DNA from: Oleiagrimonas sp035690885
Lineage (GTDB): Bacteria > Pseudomonadota > Gammaproteobacteria > Xanthomonadales > Rhodanobacteraceae
Direction of reading: 5' to 3'
Length of the DNA: 19,468 nt
NCBI GenBank assembly: GCA_035690885.1
Contig: DASSKC010000004.1
Span: 1-19,468 of the forward strand
Both the position numbers and the translations under genes were made by a program. The notes beneath the pieces were generated by a model. That model was not told where the DNA came from and did not search any database. It worked only from the letters and a program-made list of their open reading frames with translations. This document shows, piece after piece, positions 7,948 through 13,431 of this stretch; the first letter of the stretch is position 1; every line of letters starts with the position of its first letter.

Positions 7948-8319
7948 TCAGTCTTTGTCGTCCTCGCCCGATTCGACGGAATTTTCCAGCACTTTGCCGG
8001 ACTTGGCGTCCACGCCCACTTCGTGGACGGCACCGCTGTGGCGGATATCAAACGAATAGCGCAGGCCGCTGCCTCCATGCTCTTTTTCCAGCTCTTGGGC
8101 GATGATCTTTCCGTTGCACGCCTTGAGTGCGATGGCGCGCGCGCCGGCCAGTGTAACTTTGGCCTCCTTGAGAAACCGCGCGCCATCAAGCTGCGAGGTC
8201 TGAGTGGATTTGATGCTTTGTGCCGCATCCGGTCGTGATGCGTGGACAGGTGCCATGCCGAGGGCCAGTGCCAGCAGCCCCGAACCCAGCAGACAGGTCG
8301 TTTTCGTGTACGTAATCAT
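7948..8319 (-). CDS. Secreted PepSY-domain protein
   Basis: Periplasmic protein of 123 residues. A signal peptide (basic-polar start, hydrophobic core at about 8-22) probably ends at APVHA-S, after residue 27. The rest is one PepSY-type domain: a helix with ARAIALKACNGKIIAQELEKE, then strands with LRYSFDIRHSGAVHEVGVDAKSGKVLE, and an acidic tail. PepSY domains are found in protease inhibitors and in small envelope proteins often controlled by two-component systems; the ligand here is unknown. The start is well supported by Shine-Dalgarno GAGGAA five bases upstream. The gene is divergent from the 8481 operon and shares its upstream region. Read on the minus strand, the NCTWAGC cluster there also fits a weaker 12/11-bp promoter for this gene. 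Convergent with the GT9 gene; the 128 bp between them (7820-7947) hold a short GTATCG/CGATAC palindrome but no clear terminator. Confidence 0.85.
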   Translation of the reverse strand: MITYTKTTCLLGSGLLALALGMAPVHASRPDAAQSIKSTQTSQLDGARFLKEAKVTLAGARAIALKACNGKIIAQELEKEHGGSGLRYSFDIRHSGAVHEVGVDAKSGKVLENSVESGEDDKD

Positions 8320-8401
8320 GGCGGTTCCTCATCAGTGCGGTCGTGAAACGCCTGCGCAGATGCAGGCGCCAGTCAACAATGACAGCGCGGACTTCGGCCT
8401 T

Positions 8402-8480
8402 GCTTAGCGATCAGCTAAGAGGTTCCTAAGCCACATGGCCCAAGCTTTCGAGCAACCTGAACTGCGGATCGAAGGCTGCA
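8402..8480 (+). promoter_or_regulatory. Promoter module C: triple NCTWAGC repeat upstream of heptosyltransferase remnant
   Basis: Repeats start at 8402 (GCTTAGC), 8414 (GCTAAGA) and 8425 (CCTAAGC), again 12 then 11 bp apart. CAAGCT (8441-8446) lies nine bases on, CTTTCG at 8445-8450 and CGAAGG at 8470-8475, 25 bp apart, and ATG at 8481, all at the same offsets as modules A and B. Read on the minus strand, copies at 8420, 8408 and a degenerate one at 8397 followed by CATTGT could serve the divergent PepSY gene. Confidence 0.75.
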
Positions 8481-8639
8481 ATGAACCTCGCTGTCACGCA
8501 CGCGACACTGCGTGCCACCTGTTACGACCTCGCCATCGACCCATGTGAGGCATCGAGCTCCGGCCACACGCTGCCAGGCATGTGCAAGTCCAGTTACATG
8601 CCGCCAGACGGTGACATTGCGCGGCACACATCATCATGA
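8481..8639 (+). pseudogene. 52-aa remnant of a heptosyltransferase gene (in-frame internal deletion)
   Basis: The frame opens with MNLAVTHA, like the first eight residues of the GT9 enzyme at 6617 (MSLAATHP), and then jumps to LRATCYDLAIDPCEASSSGH, which matches residues 129-148 of that enzyme (LRATHYDLAIDPCVASHSGH). About 120 codons in between are gone without loss of frame. After about residue 34 the similarity ends. It cannot be a working transferase, since both sugar-binding domains are missing. Yet the frame is intact, the promoter module is fully kept, and the stop overlaps the next ATG (ATGA, 8636-8639). It may therefore survive as a leader peptide that couples translation to the downstream gene, which has no Shine-Dalgarno of its own. 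It could alternatively be simple debris from a tandem duplication. Confidence 0.75.
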
Positions 8640-8887
8640 GCCAGCGCCTGACGGAACGCATCGAAAGCCGGGGCAAGTGGCTGTACCTCAAGCGCTCGCT
8701 CGGCGGTGTGGTGCTGTTACCACTCCTGGCCTTGGCGATTTGGTTTCCCGGTTTTCCCGGCGGTATTTTGACTGCGCCGGCATTCGACTATCTGGGCTAT
8801 GCCTGTCTGGCTTTGTCTTTTCCCGGATTGGCACTGCGTTGGTTCATCGTGGGTGCACGACGAGCATGGCAGTGGGCGGGTACGTAA
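8636..8887 (+). CDS. Small membrane protein (83 aa), unknown function
   Basis: Two hydrophobic segments (about residues 23-42 and 50-70) with a basic, charged N-terminus (QRLTERIESRGKWLYLKRS) and a basic C-terminal stretch (GARRAWQW). The start overlaps the stop of the 8481 remnant by ATGA and has no Shine-Dalgarno, so translation is probably coupled. The pattern of RGKWLYLKRS, a two-helix region, then LRWFIVG recalls the N-terminal part of isoprenylcysteine-methyltransferase-like membrane proteins. If so, this would be a truncated relative, because the catalytic C-terminal half is absent; I hold that weakly. The YkvA-type gene follows after 6 bp, and the whole group sits under promoter module C. 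Confidence 0.68.
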   Translation: MSQRLTERIESRGKWLYLKRSLGGVVLLPLLALAIWFPGFPGGILTAPAFDYLGYACLALSFPGLALRWFIVGARRAWQWAGT

Positions 8888-8893
8888 AACGAC

Positions 8894-9283
8894 ATGGCAT
8901 TACTTGAAAAATTGAAACAACGCGCACGTCATCTTCAGGCCGAGACTCTGGGTTTGTATCTTGCGGCGCGTGATCCCCGAACACCTTGGTATGCGAAGGT
9001 GCTCGTGGCCGCCATTGTCGCCTATGCGTTCAGCCCCATTGACCTCATCCCTGACTTCATACCCGTTCTTGGCTATCTGGATGATCTGGTCCTGGTGCCA
9101 TTGGGCATCGCCTTGGCTATCAAATTGGTCCCCGACGCTGTTTTGGCTGAGTGCCGAGGGCGGGCCCGGGAACGCATCCACAATGGGAAACCCGTGAGCC
9201 GGGTGGCGGGAGCGGTGATTGTCATCATCTGGTTGGCATTGACCGCTCTTTGCGTCGTGTGGGTCGATGCGGCGTTTTCATGA
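8894..9283 (+). CDS. YkvA/DUF1232 family membrane protein
   Basis: 129 residues. The DUF1232 signature is clear at about residues 47-65: FSPIDLIPDFIPVLGYLDDL, preceded by a PWYAKVLVAAIVAYA segment. Proteins of this family are small inner-membrane proteins of unknown biochemical role. This one has an additional hydrophobic segment near the C-terminus (about 103-126), longer than minimal members. ATG 8894 is 6 bp after the 83-aa gene, so it is the third gene of the module C operon. It is convergent with the DedA gene, with only 24 bp between stops, and that gap contains a 23-bp dispersed repeat. Confidence 0.87.
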   Translation: MALLEKLKQRARHLQAETLGLYLAARDPRTPWYAKVLVAAIVAYAFSPIDLIPDFIPVLGYLDDLVLVPLGIALAIKLVPDAVLAECRGRARERIHNGKPVSRVAGAVIVIIWLALTALCVVWVDAAFS

Positions 9284-9286
9284 CAC

Positions 9287-9309
9287 TAGTTTCTACCGCC
9301 CACACTCCT
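9287..9309. repeat. 23-bp dispersed repeat, copy 1
   Basis: This stretch, beginning TAGTTTCTACCGCCCAC, recurs at 11216-11238 with 22 of 23 bases equal, and in inverted, less perfect form at 11074-11097. Here it sits between the convergent YkvA and DedA genes and reaches two bases into the DedA stop codon. The bases around it do not match the second copy, so only this short unit is shared. Confidence 0.7.
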
Positions 9310-9946
9310 AGTCACGCGGCTTCCCCGCGGCGTTTTTCAACCCCATGACCACACCCGGCAACAACGACACCACGATGATACCCAGCAGGGCCAGCGTGAA
9401 ATGGTGCTTGACCCAACCCACATTGCCGAACAGATATCCGGCCGTCGCGATCGCGCCCACCCAGATCACGCCACCACTCACGTTCCACGCAGCAAACCGC
9501 GTGTAGCCCATGCCGCCCATGCCCGCCACAAATGGCGCCAACGTGCGGATGATGGGGACAAAGCGGGCGATGAAAATGGTCTTGCCACCGTGGCGCTCGA
9601 AAAACTCGTGCGTCCTGCGTAAATGCTCTGGCTTGGGCCAGCGCCAGTGGCGCGCCACGATGCGCTGGCCAAACCGCCTACCCAGCGAAAAATTGACCGC
9701 ATCCCCCAGGACCGCCGCCAGCATGAGCAGCGGCATCACATAGATGAGCGGAAAGGCGCCGCGGGCGGCCAGCGTCCCGCAAATGAACAGCAGCGAGTCA
9801 CCGGGCAGGAACGGCACGACCACCAGACCGGTCTCGATGAAAATGATGGCGAACAGCAACACGTAGACCCACGCCCCGTGCTGCTGATTGAAAGCCAGCA
9901 AATGGGCGTCCAGGTGGGTCAGCCAATCCAGTAATGATGCGATCAT
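9308..9946 (-). CDS. DedA-family membrane protein
   Basis: Inner-membrane protein of the DedA/SNARE-associated family (212 aa). Members act in lipid-carrier recycling (undecaprenyl phosphate or phospholipid flipping), proton-motive-force maintenance and resistance to cationic peptides. Family landmarks: FIETGLVVVPFLPGDSLLF at about residues 36-54 with acidic E38 and D50, a GDAVNFSLGRRFG segment near 81-93, and FIARFVPIIRTLAPFVAG at about 125-142 with conserved Arg residues. ATG 9946 gives the usual DedA N-terminus and has GGAG a few bases upstream. The open frame extends to 10105, but the extra 53 residues are not family-like and have no ribosome site. It is divergent from the PAP2 gene; on the minus strand the NCTWAGC cluster at 10105-10134 fits a promoter with a leader of roughly 140 bases. 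Confidence 0.9.
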   Translation of the reverse strand: MIASLLDWLTHLDAHLLAFNQQHGAWVYVLLFAIIFIETGLVVVPFLPGDSLLFICGTLAARGAFPLIYVMPLLMLAAVLGDAVNFSLGRRFGQRIVARHWRWPKPEHLRRTHEFFERHGGKTIFIARFVPIIRTLAPFVAGMGGMGYTRFAAWNVSGGVIWVGAIATAGYLFGNVGWVKHHFTLALLGIIVVSLLPGVVMGLKNAAGKPRD

Positions 9947-10104
9947 GCCGCTCCGATCCGTTTTGTCGACTCGATGCCATGGTGGTTCGAAGAGCATCGA
10001 TACCGTGGCTTCGGCGTGCAAGGGTCGCAGACGAGTCGACTCCTTGTCCCCAAGGTAGGAGCCGCCTTCAATACGGCAGGCACGCGCCCACTTTGCACGT
10101 ACCA

Positions 10105-10194
10105 CCTTAGATATTGCTTAGCGCGTGACTAAGCCACGTCTAAGCAAGCCACACCAGACTTTCGATCCAACCAGATGGTGGACCGAAAGCTCTC
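10105..10194. promoter_or_regulatory. Promoter module B: four-repeat, probably bidirectional NCTWAGC cluster
   Basis: Plus-strand repeats start at 10116 (GCTTAGC), 10128 (ACTAAGC) and 10139 (TCTAAGC), 12 and 11 bp apart, then CAGACT (10155-10160) after nine bases, CTTTCG (10159-10164), CGAAAG (10184-10189) and ATG 10195. An extra copy at 10105-10111 makes the cluster symmetric. Read on the minus strand the copies at 10134, 10122 and 10111 have the same 12/11 spacing and are followed nine bases later by CAAAGT. The cluster can thus serve both the PAP2 gene and the divergent DedA gene. The rest of the 9947-10104 stretch holds nothing else I can identify. Confidence 0.78.
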
Positions 10195-11058
10195 ATGAAT
10201 GTCGTCGTTGCGCATGCCATCGACCACGTCCAGCCCCCTGCGACGGACGCGAAACACCGGACGGGGTCTGGTCTCGATTTGTCTATTTCGAATCAATGGC
10301 GATGGGTGGCCGGTAAGCTGGCTGTCACACGCCACCTGGCAGTGATCACGCTCGTCCTGTGCGTACTTGTTTTGCACGTTCCGCTTGCGCATGCAAGCGG
10401 TGACCCGCACCTTGTCGACCGGCCCACACCTCAAGCCGACAGCAGCGTCTGGTACCGCCAGACATCAAGTGGCGCGTCGCAGGTTCCGATCACCCCCGCC
10501 AGCGATGGCTTGTTCGGTCTCGACCACCGCGTAGCTTACGATAACCACGGCATTTGGAACCGCAACGTACAGAAAAACGTAATGTACGCCACGCTCGCCA
10601 CCGTGATTGGTGGTTCGTTCCTGCTGGGCGATGATACGAAACTCGGCGACACCTTCTGGCGCTCGTTCGACGCGGTGACCGTGTCTGCGGCCGCTGCACA
10701 AGCCATGAAATGGACTTTTCAACGTGAACGCCCATCGCAGACCAGCGATCCCAATCACTGGTTCGGTGGCATCCACAACTCCAGTTTTCCCAGTGGCGAG
10801 GTGACGGTCATCAGTGCGGCCGTTACACCATTCATCGTGCGCTATGGTTCCGAGCACCCGGCGGTTTATGCCCTGGCTGCATTGCCGCTGTACGACGCCA
10901 TCGCGCGGGTCAAGACGCATGGTCACTGGCAAAGTGACGTCATTGTCGGCGCATTACTCGGAACGGCTGTCGGTATCTGGGCGTCGCGGCGGCAGCAATC
11001 GTTGTTGGTCAGCTGGTTGCCCGGCGGCTTCAGTGTCGGGTATGTGTATCATTTTTGA
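10195..11058 (+). CDS. PAP2-superfamily membrane-associated phosphatase with PSGE variant
   Basis: Acid-phosphatase/lipid-phosphatase fold (287 aa), probably facing the periplasm, where relatives remove phosphate from undecaprenyl pyrophosphate, lipid A or phospholipids. The three PAP2 motifs are at K172-x6-R179-P180, P199-S200-G201-E202, and R238-x5-H244-x3-D248. The second motif normally ends in His (PSGH), which helps catalysis; here it is Glu. The Ser of the third motif is Ala (A237). A hydrophobic segment at about 47-62 followed by AHASG looks like a signal peptide or anchor, but it is preceded by an unusually long 45-residue polar N-terminus. Its first eight residues (MNVVVAHA) resemble those of the other two genes with the same promoter module, suggesting the leader and start codons were acquired together. 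The gene is followed by a structured terminator region. Confidence 0.85.
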   Translation: MNVVVAHAIDHVQPPATDAKHRTGSGLDLSISNQWRWVAGKLAVTRHLAVITLVLCVLVLHVPLAHASGDPHLVDRPTPQADSSVWYRQTSSGASQVPITPASDGLFGLDHRVAYDNHGIWNRNVQKNVMYATLATVIGGSFLLGDDTKLGDTFWRSFDAVTVSAAAAQAMKWTFQRERPSQTSDPNHWFGGIHNSSFPSGEVTVISAAVTPFIVRYGSEHPAVYALAALPLYDAIARVKTHGHWQSDVIVGALLGTAVGIWASRRQQSLLVSWLPGGFSVGYVYHF

Positions 11059-11073
11059 GTATCGTTCGCGGCA

Positions 11074-11238
11074 AGGAGCGTGGGCAGCAGAAATCTACCG
11101 GGCTGCAAAAGCGCCTGCGCGGTCCATATTCCCGTCGCTTTTTGGCCCATGGAACCACCATGGGCCGGCAAATCGCCAAAAAATCTGTCCTCACGCATCC
11201 ACTTTTTCGCCTCGATAGTTTCTACCGCCCACGCTCCT
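11074..11238. repeat. 165-bp inverted-repeat element between convergent genes
   Basis: The ends are imperfect inverted copies: 11074-11097 (AGGAGCGTGGGC, then AGCAGAAATCTA) and 11216-11238 (the complement of AGGAGCGTGGGC, then GGTAGAAACTA). The first 12 bases are perfect and most of the rest match. The right arm is also present alone at 9287-9309. The interior contains a terminator-like palindrome and no credible gene. It could be a small non-autonomous element or simply a long foldable 3' region. No target-site duplication is evident. Confidence 0.6.
11139..11183. terminator. Bidirectional rho-independent-type terminator
   Basis: GGCCCATGG (11144-11152) and CCATGGGCC (11158-11166) form a perfect 9-bp stem with a five-base loop. 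A T run (11139-11143) lies on the left and an A run (11178-11183) on the right, with GGC/GCC further able to pair. A stem flanked by Ts and As can end transcription from both sides, which suits the convergent PAP2 (plus) and kinase (minus) genes. The right-hand run lies 11 bases from the stem, so termination on the plus strand may be weaker. Confidence 0.6.
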
Positions 11239-11285
11239 GGCGCTTCATCCCCGACATGGCCATGGGCAACGTCGGGAAACGCAAG

Positions 11286-12686
11286 TCATTTCATTTCGAG
11301 ATCATCCGGCCATGACAAGGTGGCGGACAGGCGTTGCTGCGTGTCGAGCGTGAAGTGTAGTGTCAGATGCATGGCATCGGCTGCCGCACCGGCCAGGGCC
11401 AGGCCCAGACCGGCATGGCCGGCGATGCCATGATGCTTGCTCCAGAAGCGCTGGCCGAAGCGCGTCACTTCGCCCGCGTCGACGTCGGGGGCATGGTTGT
11501 CAATGACCAGCGCGTGGGTGTGGTAGTGGATGCCGATGGTGCTGCCGTGCGGAGCATAGGCAGCGGCGTTGTTCACGAGGTTGCCGATCACGATATCCAG
11601 CAATGCACGGTCAGCCACCAGGGTGGTGTCGAATGGGATTGGCGTACGATCGACGTCAAGTCGGCGCTGCCGCAACAGTTTGGCGACCGAATGGAGTTGC
11701 CGGGTCAGCACTTCATCGAGTCGCACATTCCCCGGGTCCATGCCTTCGATGCCGGCTTCCAGGCGGGTAAGCAGCAACAGACCGGACACGGTGTTCTGCA
11801 ATTCGTCGACGACATGACCGATCTCGCCGAGTACGTCGTCTGGCGGTCGTTTGCTGGGGTAGCGTTGTTCCACCTCGACCAGAGAACGCAGTTCGGTCAG
11901 GTGGGTGCGTGTTTCATGGGCCAACGCGCCGGCAAACTGACGTTCGCGGGCAACGCCTTCGTCCATGCGTGTCAGTACTTCGTTGAAACGTGCCACCAAC
12001 GGTTCCAGCTCGCGTGGTCCGGTTGCATGCAAGCGCTGGCCGGGAGCCTGCGGGCCGATGTCGCGCATGGTATCGCCGAGCACCCTCAGCGGCTTCAGGC
12101 CGCGCCTGACGAGCGTCGGGGAAAGCAGCAGCACGGCGAGTACGGCAAGAAACGGAATCGACAGCAGGATGTCGTCGATGACCGTCAGGATGTCGTCCAT
12201 CGCGTCGCGTGAGTGCATGAACAGCACGCTGCATGAAGGAGCCATGCTTGTCGTTTGTGTCGGCATGACTCCAGCGTCCAGTGTGAACCAGACCGCGCGC
12301 AGTATGTGTTGTCGATTATCGATATCGGCAAACTGGGGCTTGGCTTTTGCCGTGATGGCCCAGTCGATCGGGGTGTTTGGTGCGGCGGGATCGCTCACTA
12401 CCGTGCTGCCATTGGCGCAATGCACTGACCAAAATTGCACGGGTTGTTTGGCGATGAGATTCGTGCGCGGCGCACGCACGTTATCCATGTCCATGTCGAG
12501 TCCGTTGGGGCCAAGGCGCGCCAGGGACGCAAGCGTTTGCGCCTGGCTCAGCAATGCGGCATCCATGCGTCGGCTGATTTCCGCATCTACCATGCTGTCC
12601 ATGACCATCGCCGCGCCGCCAAGGAGCAGCACCGCGGCAATGCCGAGCAGTATGGTGATGCGGGAGGATAGCGACAGGTGTTTCAC
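11286..12686 (-). CDS. Sensor histidine kinase of an OmpR-type two-component system
   Basis: Membrane sensor kinase (466 aa) that autophosphorylates on H257 and passes the phosphate to the regulator encoded just upstream. Order: membrane helix about 10-28, periplasmic sensor region about 30-172, second helix about 174-192, HAMP-like linker to about 245, dimerisation/phosphoacceptor helix with FAGALAHETRTHLTEL (H257), and an ATP-binding domain with N-box NLVNNAAAYAP (369-379), F-box RFWSKHHG and G-box GHAGLGLALAG. Two boxes deviate: the H-box usually reads HELRTPL but here HETRTHL, and the G1 box is DNHAPDVD instead of a DNGPG-like form. The start is a GTG overlapping the regulator's stop by four bases (GTGA), so the pair is translationally coupled. 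It is the last gene of the operon, before the terminator region. Confidence 0.9.
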   Translation of the reverse strand: MKHLSLSSRITILLGIAAVLLLGGAAMVMDSMVDAEISRRMDAALLSQAQTLASLARLGPNGLDMDMDNVRAPRTNLIAKQPVQFWSVHCANGSTVVSDPAAPNTPIDWAITAKAKPQFADIDNRQHILRAVWFTLDAGVMPTQTTSMAPSCSVLFMHSRDAMDDILTVIDDILLSIPFLAVLAVLLLSPTLVRRGLKPLRVLGDTMRDIGPQAPGQRLHATGPRELEPLVARFNEVLTRMDEGVARERQFAGALAHETRTHLTELRSLVEVEQRYPSKRPPDDVLGEIGHVVDELQNTVSGLLLLTRLEAGIEGMDPGNVRLDEVLTRQLHSVAKLLRQRRLDVDRTPIPFDTTLVADRALLDIVIGNLVNNAAAYAPHGSTIGIHYHTHALVIDNHAPDVDAGEVTRFGQRFWSKHHGIAGHAGLGLALAGAAADAMHLTLHFTLDTQQRLSATLSWPDDLEMK

Positions 12687-13348
12687 GGGATCAGATAGCC
12701 GGCGCCACGGCGCGTCTGGACAAAGCCGTCCACGCCGGCAGTCGACAATTTGCGGCGCAGTCCGAATACCAGTACTTCGATGCTGCGGTCGGAAGCGGTG
12801 GTGTCGCTGCCAGCGAGGCGTTCGAGGATTTCGCCGCGCGAGTACACGCGTCCACGGTGGCGCGCGAGCAAGGTCAGCAGCGCAAATTCGCGCGGCGTCA
12901 GTGGCAAGATCTGGCCATCGACGTGTGCCGCGTGTGCCCGTGTATCCACACGCAGGATGCCGATTTCAATCAATGACGCCTGGGCCTGCTCGGGGCGCCG
13001 CATCAAGGCGTGCAGGCGTGCCAGCAATTCGTCGAACGCAAACGGTTTGACCAGATAGTCGTCGGCACCGGCATCCAGTGCTTCGACACGATCGTGTACT
13101 TGGTCGCGCGCGGAAAGTACCAATACGCGCGGACGCGAATGCTTGTGTGCCATGGATTGCAAAACGCCGAGTCCGTCCAGCCTCGGCAGCATGAGGTCCA
13201 GAACGGTCAGATCGTACTCGTAGGTTTGCAGGAAACCTTGTGCCTCGACACCGTCAGCGGCGGCATCGACCACGAAACCGGCAGCTGACAGACCGCGTTG
13301 CAAGGTGCGACGCAGGCGTTCGGAATCCTCGACCAGCAGCAGTTTCAT
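12683..13348 (-). CDS. OmpR/PhoB-family response regulator
   Basis: Two-domain transcription factor (221 aa). The receiver domain (about 1-115) has the acidic pair E7-D8, phosphoacceptor D51 in VLDLMLP, S79 and K101 in DDYLVKPF. The C-terminal winged helix (about 125-221) has the family pattern LPLTPREFALLTLLARHRGRV, DRSIEVLVFGLRRKL and RRGAGYLIP. This group includes PmrA, PhoP and QseB. Proteins of this class bind pairs of direct repeats about 11 bp apart, which is the spacing of the NCTWAGC clusters in this window. The start at 13348 has AAGG six bases upstream. It follows the LtaS-like gene by 83 bp and overlaps the kinase gene, so all three may be transcribed from the NCTWAGC promoter at 15697-15729, giving autoregulation. 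The link between protein and repeat is inferred. Confidence 0.93.
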   Translation of the reverse strand: MKLLLVEDSERLRRTLQRGLSAAGFVVDAAADGVEAQGFLQTYEYDLTVLDLMLPRLDGLGVLQSMAHKHSRPRVLVLSARDQVHDRVEALDAGADDYLVKPFAFDELLARLHALMRRPEQAQASLIEIGILRVDTRAHAAHVDGQILPLTPREFALLTLLARHRGRVYSRGEILERLAGSDTTASDRSIEVLVFGLRRKLSTAGVDGFVQTRRGAGYLIP

Positions 13349-13431
13349 GATTGACCTTGGCAGGGGCAGCCACGGTCAGTGTACGCAATCACCGCGGCAT
13401 ATGCGGCATGTCTGCGCGGCATGATTCGGGA

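Noticed and set aside
9947..10105. 53-residue N-terminal extension of the DedA protein
   Set aside because: No ribosome site, not family-like, and it would cover the predicted minus-strand promoter.
11055..11433. Short open frames (86 and 117 codons) in the PAP2-kinase intergenic
   Set aside because: They run through the inverted-repeat element and into the antisense of the kinase, with no domain.
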